Assembly (NCBI GenBank): GCA_963707065.1 | Contig: CAVPPJ010000039.1 | Span: forward strand, 1-64,000 | Length of the DNA stretch: 64,000 nt | Reading direction: 5' to 3' | Origin: Palsa-506 sp963707065 | Lineage (GTDB): Bacteria > Actinomycetota > Actinomycetes > Streptosporangiales > Streptosporangiaceae | Shown: positions 52,611 through 61,095 of the stretch, piece after piece | Layout: each line of letters begins with the position of its first letter | Position numbering within the stretch: the stretch's first letter is position 1 | Position numbers and translations under genes: made by a program | The notes under the pieces: model-generated | Database searches by the model: none | What the model was told of the DNA's origin: nothing | The model's input: the letters and a program-made list of their open reading frames with translations, nothing else

Positions 52611-53615
52611 TCAGGCTCCGCGCATCGCTCGGATTGACTCCTTCAGCGACCCCATCGTGGCCAGCACGGCGGACGGCTCGTAGCCGCAATGCGCCATGCA
52701 GTTGGCGCACCTCGGATCCTTGCCCCGGCCGTACGCATCCCAGTCGGTGGTATCGATCAGCTCGCGGTACGTCTTCACATACCCGTCGGACATCAGGTAG
52801 CACGGCTTCTGCCAGCCGAGCAGCGAGTACGACGGGATGCCCCACGCGGTGCAGCCGAAGTCGGCCTTGCCCTCCAGGAAGTCCAGGAACAGCGGGGAAT
52901 GGTTGAGCCGCCAGCGCTGCCGGTTGCCGTTATCGAACGCCTTGCGGAATAGTTCCCTGGTCTCGGTCACGCCAAGGAAGTGCTCCTGGTCGGGCGCCTT
53001 CTCGTACGCGTACGCCGGCGAGATCATCATCTCGTCGACCTTCAGGTCGTCGTTGAGGTAGCTGAGCACGTCGATCACGGTCTGCGGCGTGTCCGTGTTG
53101 AAGAACGTGGTGTTCGTGGTCACCCGGAAACCGCGCCGCTGGCATTCCCTGATCGCCGCGACCGCCTCGTCGAAGACGCCGTCCTTGCAGACCGATTCGT
53201 CATGCCGCTGCGCCAGCCCGTCGATGTGCACCGCCCAGGCGAAGTAGCGGGAGGGCTTGAACTTGTCCAGCTTCTTCGGTATCAGCAGCGCATTCGTGCA
53301 CAGGAACACGTACTTCTTCCGCTTGATCAGCTCGGCGACGAGCACGTCGATCTGCGGGTGCATGAGCGGCTCGCCGCCCGCGATGGACACCATCGGAGCG
53401 CCGCATTCCTCGATCGCGGCCAGCGCCTGCTCCACCGGCATCCGCTGCTTCAGCAGGCTGGCCGGCTGCTGGATCTTGCCGCAGCCCGCGCATTTCAGGT
53501 TGCATGCGTACAGCGGCTCGAGCTCGACAAGCAGCGGGAACTTGTCCCGGCGGGCCAGCTTCTGGCGGAGCAGGTAGGTACCCACCCGCATGCTCTGGCG
53601 CAGTGGCATCGTCAT
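52611..53615 (-). CDS. hpnH: Adenosyl-hopene transferase HpnH (radical SAM)
   Basis: The 334-residue radical SAM enzyme has the cluster motif CNLKCAGC at Cys38, Cys42 and Cys45, with GGEPLMHPQIDVLVAELI typical of SAM binding. HpnH-type features follow: VCKDGVFDEAVAAIRECQRR, GFRVTTNTTFFNTDTPQTVI and the C-terminal Cys-rich DPRCANCMAHCGYEPSAVLA. It joins a 5'-deoxyadenosyl unit to the hopene made by squalene-hopene cyclase, the first step to C35 hopanoids. It overlaps the upstream HpnG-IspH fusion gene by four bases (ATGA). The usual HpnH length is matched. Confidence 0.95.
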   Translation of the reverse strand: MTMPLRQSMRVGTYLLRQKLARRDKFPLLVELEPLYACNLKCAGCGKIQQPASLLKQRMPVEQALAAIEECGAPMVSIAGGEPLMHPQIDVLVAELIKRKKYVFLCTNALLIPKKLDKFKPSRYFAWAVHIDGLAQRHDESVCKDGVFDEAVAAIRECQRRGFRVTTNTTFFNTDTPQTVIDVLSYLNDDLKVDEMMISPAYAYEKAPDQEHFLGVTETRELFRKAFDNGNRQRWRLNHSPLFLDFLEGKADFGCTAWGIPSYSLLGWQKPCYLMSDGYVKTYRELIDTTDWDAYGRGKDPRCANCMAHCGYEPSAVLATMGSLKESIRAMRGA

Positions 53616-55114
53616 GATTGCCTTACCTCCTTGGGCAGGCCGAACCGGATATTTTCAGTGGCGATCACGCGCTCGGTGACCTCGACAGGACCGAGGCCGC
53701 GCAGCGCGGCGACGATCTCGTCGACCACGGCCGGCGGCGCCGAGGCGCCGGCCGTGAGCCCGATCGTCGACACTCCAGCCAGCCAGCCGAGCTCGATGTC
53801 CTCGGGACCATCGATCAGGTAGGCCGGCTTGCCAGCCCGCTCCGCCGTTTCCACCAGGCGGCGCGAGTTGGACGAGTTGGCCGAGCCGGCCACCAGCACC
53901 AGGTCGGACTCGGCGGCAACGGCGCGGACCGCGAGCTGCCTGTTGGTGGTGGCGTAGCAGATGTCGTCGCTGCCTGGCCCGCGGGCCGCGGGGAACCGTT
54001 CCAGCAGGTTCCCGACGATCCCGTCTGCCTCGTCGGCCGACAGCGTGGTCTGCATCAGGTAAGCCACCTTGGCGGGATCGGCGGGGCGCAGGCTGGCCAC
54101 GTCGGCCCCGGTCTGCACCAGGACAGTCGAGCCGGGCGCCTCGCCCAGCGTGCCCTCTACTTCCTCGTGCCCGGCGTGCCCGATCAGCGCGACCAGGTAG
54201 CCGTCGGCGGCGAACCGGCGGGCCTCCACGTGCACCTTGGAGACCAGCGGGCAGGTCGCGTCGACGGCATCCAGCCCGCGCCGCGCCGCCTCGTCCCGCA
54301 CCGCGGGCGACACGCCGTGCGCGGAGAACACCACTACCGCCCCGTCGGGGACCTCGCTCAGCTCGTCCACGAAGATCGCGCCGCGGCGCTCCAGGCTGGC
54401 CACCACGTGGCTGTTGTGCACGATCTGCTTGCGCACGTACACCGGCGCCCCGTGCATGTCCAGCGCCCGCTCGACGATCTCGATGGCCCGTTCCACCCCG
54501 GCGCAGAAGGACCGCGGGCCGGCCAGCACCACGCGGCGCCGCCCGGCCGCCGCGGCCCACCGGGCCAGCGCGGGCGCGGCCAGCCGCAGGGACCGCAGCG
54601 CGGCGATGCCGCCGGCCAGCCCGGCCGGGCTCAGCAGCGGCCGCTGCGGGGTGTCCGAGACGGCCCGGACCACGATGGCGGGCCGGTCGGCCGCCGCGGC
54701 GAGCAGCTGCGCGGACTCCATGTCGGCGACCAGGGAACCGGCCGCCGCGAGCCGCGCCCGCCCGGGGCCGTGCACGAGGTGGTCCACGGTGACGATCTGG
54801 CCGGCCCGGGCGCGCAGTCCCGCCCGCCGCAGCTCGCCGGCCAGCAGCGGGGCCGACGGGCAGCTGATGACCGGCCCGGTGCCGCTGACCTGCGCGCCGA
54901 CGACCAGGTCACCGGGTGACAGGTCTGCCGATAGCCCGCCGCCGGTTCCGGCGATCGCCAGCATGCCGAACGGGCCCGGGCGGAGCTTCGCCGCCTGCGC
55001 TGCTGATTTCCGCGGCCCGTAGCCGGTCTGCCTGACGTCGCCGTCGTCGCCGATACCACGGCGGACGGCGCGCGCCTCCAGCCGCAGCGGCGAGCAGATG
55101 AGCAGCCGGTTCAT
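53612..55114 (-). CDS. hpnG-ispH: HpnG nucleosidase fused to IspH (HMBPP reductase)
   Basis: One open frame of 500 residues, from ATG 55114 with GGGAGGAG. Residues 1-190 are a nucleosidase/phosphorylase like HpnG (VVGAQVSGTGPVISC, VADMESAQLLAAA at 129-141 with the MES motif, and VRAVSDTP with Asp154). Residues 195-500 are IspH: FCAGVERAIEIVERAL (Cys204), IVHNSHVV (His233), FSAHGVSP (His266), DATCPLVSKVH (Cys288), HAGHEEVEGT (His316, Glu318), DDICYATTNRQ (Cys386) and SANSSNSRRL. All three iron-sulphur cysteines are present. It would remove adenine from adenosylhopane and reduce HMBPP to IPP/DMAPP. It overlaps hpnH. Confidence 0.9.
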   Translation of the reverse strand: MNRLLICSPLRLEARAVRRGIGDDGDVRQTGYGPRKSAAQAAKLRPGPFGMLAIAGTGGGLSADLSPGDLVVGAQVSGTGPVISCPSAPLLAGELRRAGLRARAGQIVTVDHLVHGPGRARLAAAGSLVADMESAQLLAAAADRPAIVVRAVSDTPQRPLLSPAGLAGGIAALRSLRLAAPALARWAAAAGRRRVVLAGPRSFCAGVERAIEIVERALDMHGAPVYVRKQIVHNSHVVASLERRGAIFVDELSEVPDGAVVVFSAHGVSPAVRDEAARRGLDAVDATCPLVSKVHVEARRFAADGYLVALIGHAGHEEVEGTLGEAPGSTVLVQTGADVASLRPADPAKVAYLMQTTLSADEADGIVGNLLERFPAARGPGSDDICYATTNRQLAVRAVAAESDLVLVAGSANSSNSRRLVETAERAGKPAYLIDGPEDIELGWLAGVSTIGLTAGASAPPAVVDEIVAALRGLGPVEVTERVIATENIRFGLPKEVRQS

Positions 55115-55166
55115 GACGCTCCTCCCGTCGGCCGGACGGGCGCGCCCGCGGTCGCGGCATGCCGGT

Positions 55167-56633
55167 TCACTGGTCACCCGCCAGGTAACGACCCAGCGCG
55201 CTGACCGGGAAGACGAGCCGGTACAAGTGATAGTTGATGTAGAAGTCGCCGGGGAACCCGGTGCCGGTGTACTGCGGCTCATCCCAGGTACCATCCGGCC
55301 GCTGATGGTCGGCCAGCCAGCGGACGCCGCGCTCGACGCAGCCGGAATCGGAGCCCGCTCCAGCCCGCCGCGCTTTCCCGGCCGGCAGCGTTTCCCCGTC
55401 GGGCTGGCCCTCCCCCGCGGACAGCGTTTCACCGGCGGGCAGCGTTTCACCGGCGGGCAGCGTTTCACCGGCGGGCAGCGTTTCACCGGCGGGCTGGCCC
55501 TCCCCCGCGGCCAGCAGCGCGAGCAGCGCCCACGCGGTCTGCGAGGCGGTCGACTCGCCGCGGCCGGCCAGCGCCGGGTCGTCGTAGGACCTCAGGTCCT
55601 CGCCCCAGCCGCCGTCCGGATTCTGGTGCTCCCTGAGCCACCCGACGGCACGCCTGATCGGCGGCTTGCCGGGCAGCACGCCCGCCGCGATCAGCGCGGG
55701 CACGACCGCGCCGGTCCCGTAGACATAGTTCGCGCCCCACCGGCCGAACCAGGAGCCGTCCTGCTCCTGGGCGCGCAGCAGCCAGGCCACGCCGCGCCGC
55801 GCTGCCTTACCGGCCCCCAGTCCCTCGGCGGCCAGCGCCTCGACGGTGTGCGCGGTGACATCCGCGGACGGCGGGTCGATCACCTCGCCGAAGTCGCAGA
55901 ACGGCAGCTTGGTCACGATCTTCCTGGTGTTGTCCGCGTCGAACGCGCCCCAGCCGCCGTCCTTGGACTGCATGCCGGTCAGCCAGCCGATACCCCGCTG
56001 CAGCGCCGCGCCGATCCGGGGATCGGTGGCCGGCGCGACCCGCCGGAGCGCGAGCACGACCTCGGCGGTGTCGTCGATGTCCGGGTAGCCGTCGTTGTCG
56101 AACTCAAAGGCCCAGCCGCCCGGGCTGAGCCCGGGCCTGCGGGCCTGCCAGTCACCCGGCCCGCGGATCTCCTCATCCAGCACCCACCGGGCCGCCGATG
56201 CCAGCGCCGGATGGTCAGCCGGCAGGCCGGCGTCGGAAAGCGCGATCATCGCAAGCACGGTGTCCCATACCGGCGACTGGCATGCCTCCAGCCGCCGGGT
56301 CGGGCCGTCCGGGCCGTCCGCCCAGATGGTGAACCGGTCCAGGCCGGCCAGGCCGCGCTTGATCACGGGATGCTCCAGGCCGTAGCCGAGCAGGTGGAGC
56401 GCGATCAGCGAGTACACCCAGGGCGGCTGGATGCCGCCCCAGCAGCCGTCCTGCTCCTGCCGGGCGATGATCCACTCCGCGCAGCGCCGCAGCGCCGCGG
56501 TCCGCACGGCGCGGGCCGGGGCCGCCTGCACGCCGCGGCGCTGGTACACCTGCAGCACGCGGTCAAGGCCGCCGAAGAAGGCCGGCCACCCGCGCGAGGC
56601 CGCACGGGTGGCCTTCGCGGTGAGGCCGGCCAC
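55167..56633 (-). CDS. shc: Squalene-hopene cyclase, C-terminal part (frameshifted)
   Basis: This frame holds the catalytic part of SHC. It includes the DxDDTA motif in GYPDIDDTAEVVLALRRVAP and the QW repeats (GWLTGMQSKDGGWGAF, WLREHQNPDGGWGEDLRSYD, WLADHQRPDGTWDEPQ). The end is TGTGFPGDFYINYHLYRLVF. From QTAWALLALLAAGE onward an extra segment of about 45 residues, made of 18-base repeats, is inserted before VERGVRWLADHQ. The natural start is upstream: the frame is open backward into an insert where an 8-bp indel joins it to the N-terminal part. On its own it could start at GTG 56633 (AGLTAKATRAASRG), but no native start is evident. Confidence 0.85.
   Translation of the reverse strand: MAGLTAKATRAASRGWPAFFGGLDRVLQVYQRRGVQAAPARAVRTAALRRCAEWIIARQEQDGCWGGIQPPWVYSLIALHLLGYGLEHPVIKRGLAGLDRFTIWADGPDGPTRRLEACQSPVWDTVLAMIALSDAGLPADHPALASAARWVLDEEIRGPGDWQARRPGLSPGGWAFEFDNDGYPDIDDTAEVVLALRRVAPATDPRIGAALQRGIGWLTGMQSKDGGWGAFDADNTRKIVTKLPFCDFGEVIDPPSADVTAHTVEALAAEGLGAGKAARRGVAWLLRAQEQDGSWFGRWGANYVYGTGAVVPALIAAGVLPGKPPIRRAVGWLREHQNPDGGWGEDLRSYDDPALAGRGESTASQTAWALLALLAAGEGQPAGETLPAGETLPAGETLPAGETLSAGEGQPDGETLPAGKARRAGAGSDSGCVERGVRWLADHQRPDGTWDEPQYTGTGFPGDFYINYHLYRLVFPVSALGRYLAGDQ
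55386..55511. repeat. 18-bp tandem repeats inside shc
   Basis: CAGCGTTTCACCGGCGGG occurs four times head to tail (55422-55493). It is preceded by a variant copy (55386-55403) and bracketed by two copies of CTGGCCCTCCCCCGCGG (55404-55420 and 55494-55510). Unit length 18 keeps the frame. On the - strand it encodes repeats such as GETLPA. It expands a loop of the cyclase. Confidence 0.85.
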
Positions 56634-56661
56634 CGGGCCCGTACTTGCACTCGCACCAGGG

Positions 56662-57420
56662 TCAGTGCGCGCCGCAGCGTCCGGGCGCGCCGCGCCGCCC
56701 GTGGCCGTCCATGCCCGCGCCGTCCGGGCGCGCCGCGCCGCCCGTGCTCGCCACGCCGTCCATGCCCGCCGCAGCGTCCGTGGGCGCCGCAGCGGCCGGG
56801 CTGGCCGGCCAGAGTTCGGCCACGCCGAAGGGCAGCGGGCGGACGGGCCGCAGCGATCCGACGATGGTCAGCGGGACGATCGTCTGCCGTGCCCAGCAGG
56901 CCCAGTCCTGGGTGTTGAGCGGGAACCAGCCCGGCAGGTAGATCAGCTCCGGCGGCATCACCGGCAGCTTGTCCCAGGACCACTCGCCGAACAGGGCCAG
57001 CCAGATCCGGGTGAAGACCCGGGTCGCGGGGATGCCGCCGGCCGCCCGGATCCAGCCGGCCGCCCTGGCCAGGTGATCGGCATCCGGTGAATCGCCGGCC
57101 AGCCGCAGGGCCACGTACGCCTCGACGGTCGTGGACAGGTCCGCGTCGCCCTCGTAATAGTTGGCCCAGGTCCCGTCCGCCCGCTGCTTGGACCTGATCC
57201 ACCGGGCCGCGGCGGCGGTCTCGGCCGGCGTCCGGACGCCGAGGAACTCGCGGAGCAGCAGATCCTCCGCGTCCATCGTGACATTGGTCTCCAGCTCGCC
57301 CTGCCACCAGCCGCCGGCGTGCTGCTGGTCGAGCAGGTGGCGGGCCGCCCGGTCGAGTGCCGCCCGCGCGGCCACCGGCGCCGTCTGCCCGCCGCCGGGG
57401 CGGGCTTGCGTCACCGTCAT
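56662..57420 (-). CDS. shc: Squalene-hopene cyclase, N-terminal part (frameshifted)
   Basis: ATG 57420 (MTVTQARPGGGQTAPVAARA) gives the N-terminal half of squalene-hopene cyclase: HLLDQQHAGGWWQGELETNV, RWIRSKQRADGTWANYYEGD and LSTTVEAYVALRLAGDSPD, LPVMPPELIYLPGWFPLNTQ, TIVPLTIVGSLRPVRPLPFG. It then enters a Gly/Ala/Asp-rich insert and stops at 56662. The insert is a 51-bp tandem repeat with one unit 8 bp short, which shifts the frame relative to the C-terminal part. Upstream in-frame GTGs near 57530 could be alternative starts. SHC cyclises squalene to hopene; the whole enzyme needs both parts in one frame. Confidence 0.85.
   Translation of the reverse strand: MTVTQARPGGGQTAPVAARAALDRAARHLLDQQHAGGWWQGELETNVTMDAEDLLLREFLGVRTPAETAAAARWIRSKQRADGTWANYYEGDADLSTTVEAYVALRLAGDSPDADHLARAAGWIRAAGGIPATRVFTRIWLALFGEWSWDKLPVMPPELIYLPGWFPLNTQDWACWARQTIVPLTIVGSLRPVRPLPFGVAELWPASPAAAAPTDAAAGMDGVASTGGAARPDGAGMDGHGRRGAPGRCGAH
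56678..56769. repeat. Near-duplicate repeat with 8-bp deletion, shc frameshift site
   Basis: Two copies, at 56678-56718 and 56721-56769, are identical except for the 8 bases CTCGCCAC (56747-56754), which only the longer copy has. The missing 8 bases fall between 56703 and 56704 in the shorter copy. This is the exact place where the shc frame breaks; restoring them would join the two cyclase halves. Confidence 0.85.
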
Positions 57421-57548
57421 GCTGCCGTCACCGCCATCTCGCTCTGCTTTCCCCGCTTCCTGCGTCCCGGCCGCCGGTTCTGCCGTGCGCACGGCCGGCC
57501 CGGTCAGCTCCGCCGGGCTCGCCTCCGCCGCGCTCACAGCCGTCACCG

Positions 57549-58580
57549 TCAGCTCTGCCGCGCCGTGATGAATTCGGCGATCCCGCTGAACTCCGCCCGG
57601 ACGTCGTCGGGCATGTCGGTCTCGGCCAGGCACTTGGCCGCGGCGGCGAGCTGCGCGTCCGCCTCGGCCTCCGCCCATGCCTTGCCGCCCGCCGCCTCGA
57701 CCAGGCCGGCCGCGTGCAGCAGGTCATCCTCGCTGAGCGGTTCCGTGCTGGCCAGCAGCGCGCTGAGCTCGTCGCCAGGCTGCCTGCCGCTGGTGAGCGC
57801 GGCGACGACCGGCAGTGATTTCTTCCTGGTCCGCAGATCGGAGCGGACCGGCTTGCCGGTGACCTCGGGGGCGCCCCAGATGCCGAGCAGGTCGTCGGTG
57901 AGCTGGAACGCGAGCCCGGCATGCGCGCCGAAACCGGCCAGGCCCATCGCCAGCTCGGCGGGAGCGCCGACGTAGATCGCCCCGATGCTGCATGCACAGG
58001 CCATCAGCGCGGCGGTCTTGTCACCCGCCATCTCCAGGCACTGATCGAGCGTGACGTCATCGCGCCGCTCGAAGGCCAGGTCCGCGCCCTGGCCCGCGAT
58101 AAGCCGCTGTACCGAGGCGGACAGGCAGCGGGCCGCCCACAGCCCCTGCGGCGCCGGTCCCTCCAGCAGGATGTCCTGGGCGAGTACCAGCAGGGCATCG
58201 CCGGCCAGGATGGCCGCGCCCACGCCGAACACCGCCCACGCCGTCGGCCGGTGCCTGCGCTCGGTGTCGCCGTCCATGATGTCGTCGTGCACGAGGGAGA
58301 AGTTGTGCACGAGTTCCACCGCCGCCGCGGCGGCCACCCCGCGCTCCGGCATGGCCCGCGCGGCCCGGGTGGACAGCAGGGCGAGCGCGGGCCGCAGGGC
58401 CTTGCCCATGCCGCCGGGCCGGCCGCCGGCGCGCAGCGGCTGGCCATCGGCGTCCGCCAGGCCGAGGTGATAGGCGGCAACGGATCGCACGTCCGGGCTC
58501 AGCCGGCTCACCGCCGCCGCGATGGCCGGCCCTACCAGGTCACGGGCCGTCTCTACACCGGCCGGGATGGTTGCGGTCAT
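57549..58580 (-). CDS. Polyprenyl synthase (farnesyl diphosphate-type)
   Basis: The 343-residue isoprenyl diphosphate synthase has FARM VHDDIMDGD and SARM QLTDDLLGIWG, plus GGMGKALRPALALLSTRAAR near the start. The residues before the FARM (VELVHNFSLVHDDIMDGDTE) suit a farnesyl or geranylgeranyl product; farnesyl diphosphate is required for squalene, so the context favours FPP. ATG 58580 overlaps the hpnE stop (ATGA). Same length and motif spacing as other actinobacterial family members. Cytoplasmic. Confidence 0.92.
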   Translation of the reverse strand: MTATIPAGVETARDLVGPAIAAAVSRLSPDVRSVAAYHLGLADADGQPLRAGGRPGGMGKALRPALALLSTRAARAMPERGVAAAAAVELVHNFSLVHDDIMDGDTERRHRPTAWAVFGVGAAILAGDALLVLAQDILLEGPAPQGLWAARCLSASVQRLIAGQGADLAFERRDDVTLDQCLEMAGDKTAALMACACSIGAIYVGAPAELAMGLAGFGAHAGLAFQLTDDLLGIWGAPEVTGKPVRSDLRTRKKSLPVVAALTSGRQPGDELSALLASTEPLSEDDLLHAAGLVEAAGGKAWAEAEADAQLAAAAKCLAETDMPDDVRAEFSGIAEFITARQS

Positions 58581-60166
58581 GACGGCGCTCCTGTCCCGGC
58601 CGGCGCGGGCGCTCCGGCCGGGCAGACCAGCTCCCGGCCGGGCGGCATGGCCAGGCCGCGTTTGAGTTCCAGCGCTGCGTTCAGGCCGCTTCGCACGGCG
58701 CCCTCCATGGTGTCCGGCCAGCCGGTATCGGTCCACGCGCCGGCCAGCACCAGCCCGGGCAGGCCGGTGGCCGCGGCCGGCCGCAGCTGTCCGCATCCTG
58801 GCGCCTGGCGGAATGTCGCCTGGCGCTCCCTCGTCACGAAGAAATCGCTGATCCGCGCCTGACTGGCGGCCGGGAACAGCTCAGCGAGCGCGGGCACGAA
58901 CTGCTCGCGCAGCCGCGCGGCCGGGACGTCGATGTAGTCGTCCGCGGCGGACAGCGATACCGCGAGGTACTGCTCTGCCGCCGGGCGCGGTGCGGCCGCC
59001 GGGCCCGGTGCGGCCGCCGGGCGCGGTCCTGCCGCCAGGCCCGGCGCTGCCGCCAGGCCGGATGAGACGGTCTTGTCGAAGACCCACTGCACCGGCGAGT
59101 CCACGGCGGCGGCGAACGGCAGCCTGGTGACCCGCCGGTCGTAGATCACGTGCACGTTCACGATCGGTGACGAGCCGAGCGCGGCCCACGGCGCGCGGCC
59201 CGCCTCGGCGGGCAGCAGCCGGGCCGCGGGCGCCGGCGGTACGGCGATCACCACGCCGTCGGCGGGCAGTGACGACTGGGCCCGGTCGGCGCCGGCCGCG
59301 GCGCGGACGCTCAGGCCGCCGCCGGGCGCGGGCGTCACGGCGACAGCGGAGGTGCCGAGCCGCACCTCGGCGCCGAGCTGGTGCAGCAGCCGGGCGGCCG
59401 CGGCGCCGTGCAGGTCGCCGAGCGGGACGGCGGGCACGCCGATGTCGGCGGCGTCCCTGGCGCCGAGCAGGGCCATCCGGACCACGGTGGCGGCCAGCGC
59501 CAGGCTCGCGTCATCCCCCGCGATGTTCAGCGAAGAGACGACGAAGAGGTCCCACAGCGTCCGGCGGGCGCGCTCGCCCTGCCCCCGGGCGGCCAGCCAG
59601 TCCCCGAGGCGCTCGCTGTCCAGCCCTGGCCTGCCCGGCCGGAGGAAGCGCATCGCCAGCGCGGCGCGCGCCACCCGGAGCCGTTCGGCCGGCGACAGCA
59701 GCGAGTAGCCGGCCAGCGCACGGCCCATCTGCAGCGGGCCGGGCAGCGCGGTCCGGCGCAGCCTGGCCGTACCGCGAGGGGACAGCACGGTGATGTCGAA
59801 GCGATCCTGGATCGTCGCCGACCCGGTCATGCCGAGCCTGGCCAGCAGTCCCCGGTAGGCACTGCAGCATCGCAGGAACACGTGCTGGCCATTGTCGATC
59901 GTCAGGCCGTCCCGGCTGAAGGAACAGGTCGCCCCGCCCAGCCGGGGCCTGGCCTCCAGCAGCGTGACGCCGATGCCGGATTCCCGCAGCGCGATAGCGG
60001 CGGTGATCCCGGCGAGGCCGCCGCCGATGACCACGACCCGGGCAGGCGTGACCGCGCCATCAGCGCGGCCGGGCGCGGCCGCGCTGACCGGGCTCGGCTC
60101 AGGTCCGGCGGCCCAGCTCGCGGCGCCGCGCGGGAGTTTTTCCTCGTCGTCAGGTGGCCCGGTCAT
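58577..60166 (-). CDS. hpnE: Squalene-forming FAD desaturase/reductase HpnE
   Basis: The 529-residue flavoprotein has FAD motif VVVIGGGLAGITAAIALRES near 45, RLGGATCSFSRDGLTIDNGQ, HVFLRCCSAYRGLLARLGMT and C-terminal GLVLAGAWTDTGWPDTMEGA with SGLNAALELKRGL. It reduces hydroxysqualene to squalene in the HpnCDE route. The N-terminus carries a low-complexity tail (EKLPRGAASWAAGPEPSPVS) and the middle an insert of 18-bp repeats (AAAPGLAAG, PRPAAAPGP; 58977-59060). ATGA overlaps with both hpnD and the polyprenyl synthase gene. Longer than many homologues because of these inserts. Confidence 0.93.
   Translation of the reverse strand: MTGPPDDEEKLPRGAASWAAGPEPSPVSAAAPGRADGAVTPARVVVIGGGLAGITAAIALRESGIGVTLLEARPRLGGATCSFSRDGLTIDNGQHVFLRCCSAYRGLLARLGMTGSATIQDRFDITVLSPRGTARLRRTALPGPLQMGRALAGYSLLSPAERLRVARAALAMRFLRPGRPGLDSERLGDWLAARGQGERARRTLWDLFVVSSLNIAGDDASLALAATVVRMALLGARDAADIGVPAVPLGDLHGAAAARLLHQLGAEVRLGTSAVAVTPAPGGGLSVRAAAGADRAQSSLPADGVVIAVPPAPAARLLPAEAGRAPWAALGSSPIVNVHVIYDRRVTRLPFAAAVDSPVQWVFDKTVSSGLAAAPGLAAGPRPAAAPGPAAAPRPAAEQYLAVSLSAADDYIDVPAARLREQFVPALAELFPAASQARISDFFVTRERQATFRQAPGCGQLRPAAATGLPGLVLAGAWTDTGWPDTMEGAVRSGLNAALELKRGLAMPPGRELVCPAGAPAPAGTGAPS
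58977..59060. repeat. 18-bp tandem repeats inside hpnE
   Basis: Units of 18 bases based on GCCGCCGGGC with CGGTGCG run from 58977 for four full units and part of a fifth, with scattered base changes. On the - strand they encode Ala/Pro/Gly hexapeptides. They lie between the conserved blocks VFDKTVSSGLA and EQYLAVSLSAADDY. Confidence 0.8.
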
Positions 60167-61095
60167 GGTCTCGCCCCTGACTGCCGGGCGGGCGTGGCGG
60201 GAGCCATGCCGGACAGCGACCTGGCCGCCACCATGGCCTTCTCCGCCGTGGACAGTGACAGCCTGCGCCGCAGGGCTGCGGCCGGCGACGCGCTGATGCG
60301 CTCAAGCAGCCGAAGGTAGATGCCCGCCATGGCCCCGGCGGATGCCGCGCTGCGCCGGTCCAGCATGGGCATCAGCCGCAGGCCGGTGGCGTACCAGCCG
60401 CGGGCGCGCTCGGCCTCGAACCGGACGACGTCCTCCAGCGCGTCGTCCGCGGGCAGTTCGCTGGTGCCGTTGGGGACGAGCACGGCACCGAAACGATCAA
60501 GATCTTCAGCCGGCAGGTAGACCCGGCCGGTGCCGAAATCCTCCCGGATATCACGCAGGATGTTGGTCAGCTGCAGGGCCACACCCAGCGCGTCGGCCAG
60601 CGGCGCCGCGGCCGCCATATCCTCGCAGCCGAACACACCGAGGGACAGCCGGCCGATCGATCCGGCCACGCACCTGCAGTACTGCTCAAGGTCGCCAAAG
60701 GTGGCATACGCCGTGCCGCGCACGTCCGCCTCGCAGCCGTCGATGAGCTCCCCGAAGGCACCGAGCGGGAGCGCGAACCGGGTGGCCGCGTCGGCCAGCG
60801 CGACCAGCACGGGGTCACCGGCAAGGCCGGCCGCCGGGCCGGCCAGTGCCGCCACCCGGGAACGGGCCTCGGTGAGCGCCGCCAGCTTCGCCGCGGCGGG
60901 CAGCGAGCCGTCACCGATGTCGTCGACCCGCCGCGCGAACGCGTAGACGGCGGACAGGCCACGGCGCTTGACCGCGGGCAGCAGCCGGATCCCGTAGGAG
61001 AAATTCCGTGCCTGCGTCCTGGTGATCTGCTCGCAGTGCTGGTACGCGGAACGGACATCGACGGCCGCCGGGACCCGGGTATCCACCGCCGTCAC
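60163..61095 (-). CDS. hpnD: Presqualene diphosphate synthase HpnD
   Basis: The 310-residue protein of the squalene/phytoene synthase family starts TAVDTRVPAAVDVRSAYQHC. The first Asp-rich motif is YAFARRVDDIGDGSLP; the second is LTNILRDIREDFGTGRVYLP. YATFGDLEQYCRCVAGSIGR is typical. It condenses two farnesyl diphosphates to presqualene diphosphate, the first HpnCDE step. ATGA overlaps with both neighbours indicate a single translationally coupled operon. Length is normal for the family. Confidence 0.93.
   Translation of the reverse strand: MTAVDTRVPAAVDVRSAYQHCEQITRTQARNFSYGIRLLPAVKRRGLSAVYAFARRVDDIGDGSLPAAAKLAALTEARSRVAALAGPAAGLAGDPVLVALADAATRFALPLGAFGELIDGCEADVRGTAYATFGDLEQYCRCVAGSIGRLSLGVFGCEDMAAAAPLADALGVALQLTNILRDIREDFGTGRVYLPAEDLDRFGAVLVPNGTSELPADDALEDVVRFEAERARGWYATGLRLMPMLDRRSAASAGAMAGIYLRLLERISASPAAALRRRLSLSTAEKAMVAARSLSGMAPATPARQSGARP

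Noticed and set aside
53612..55486. A longer start for the HpnG-IspH gene giving 624 residues with CPPVKR repeats at the N-terminus
   Set aside because: The extension is the shc repeat region read in another frame; the internal ATG 55114 has a strong ribosome site and the nucleosidase begins there.
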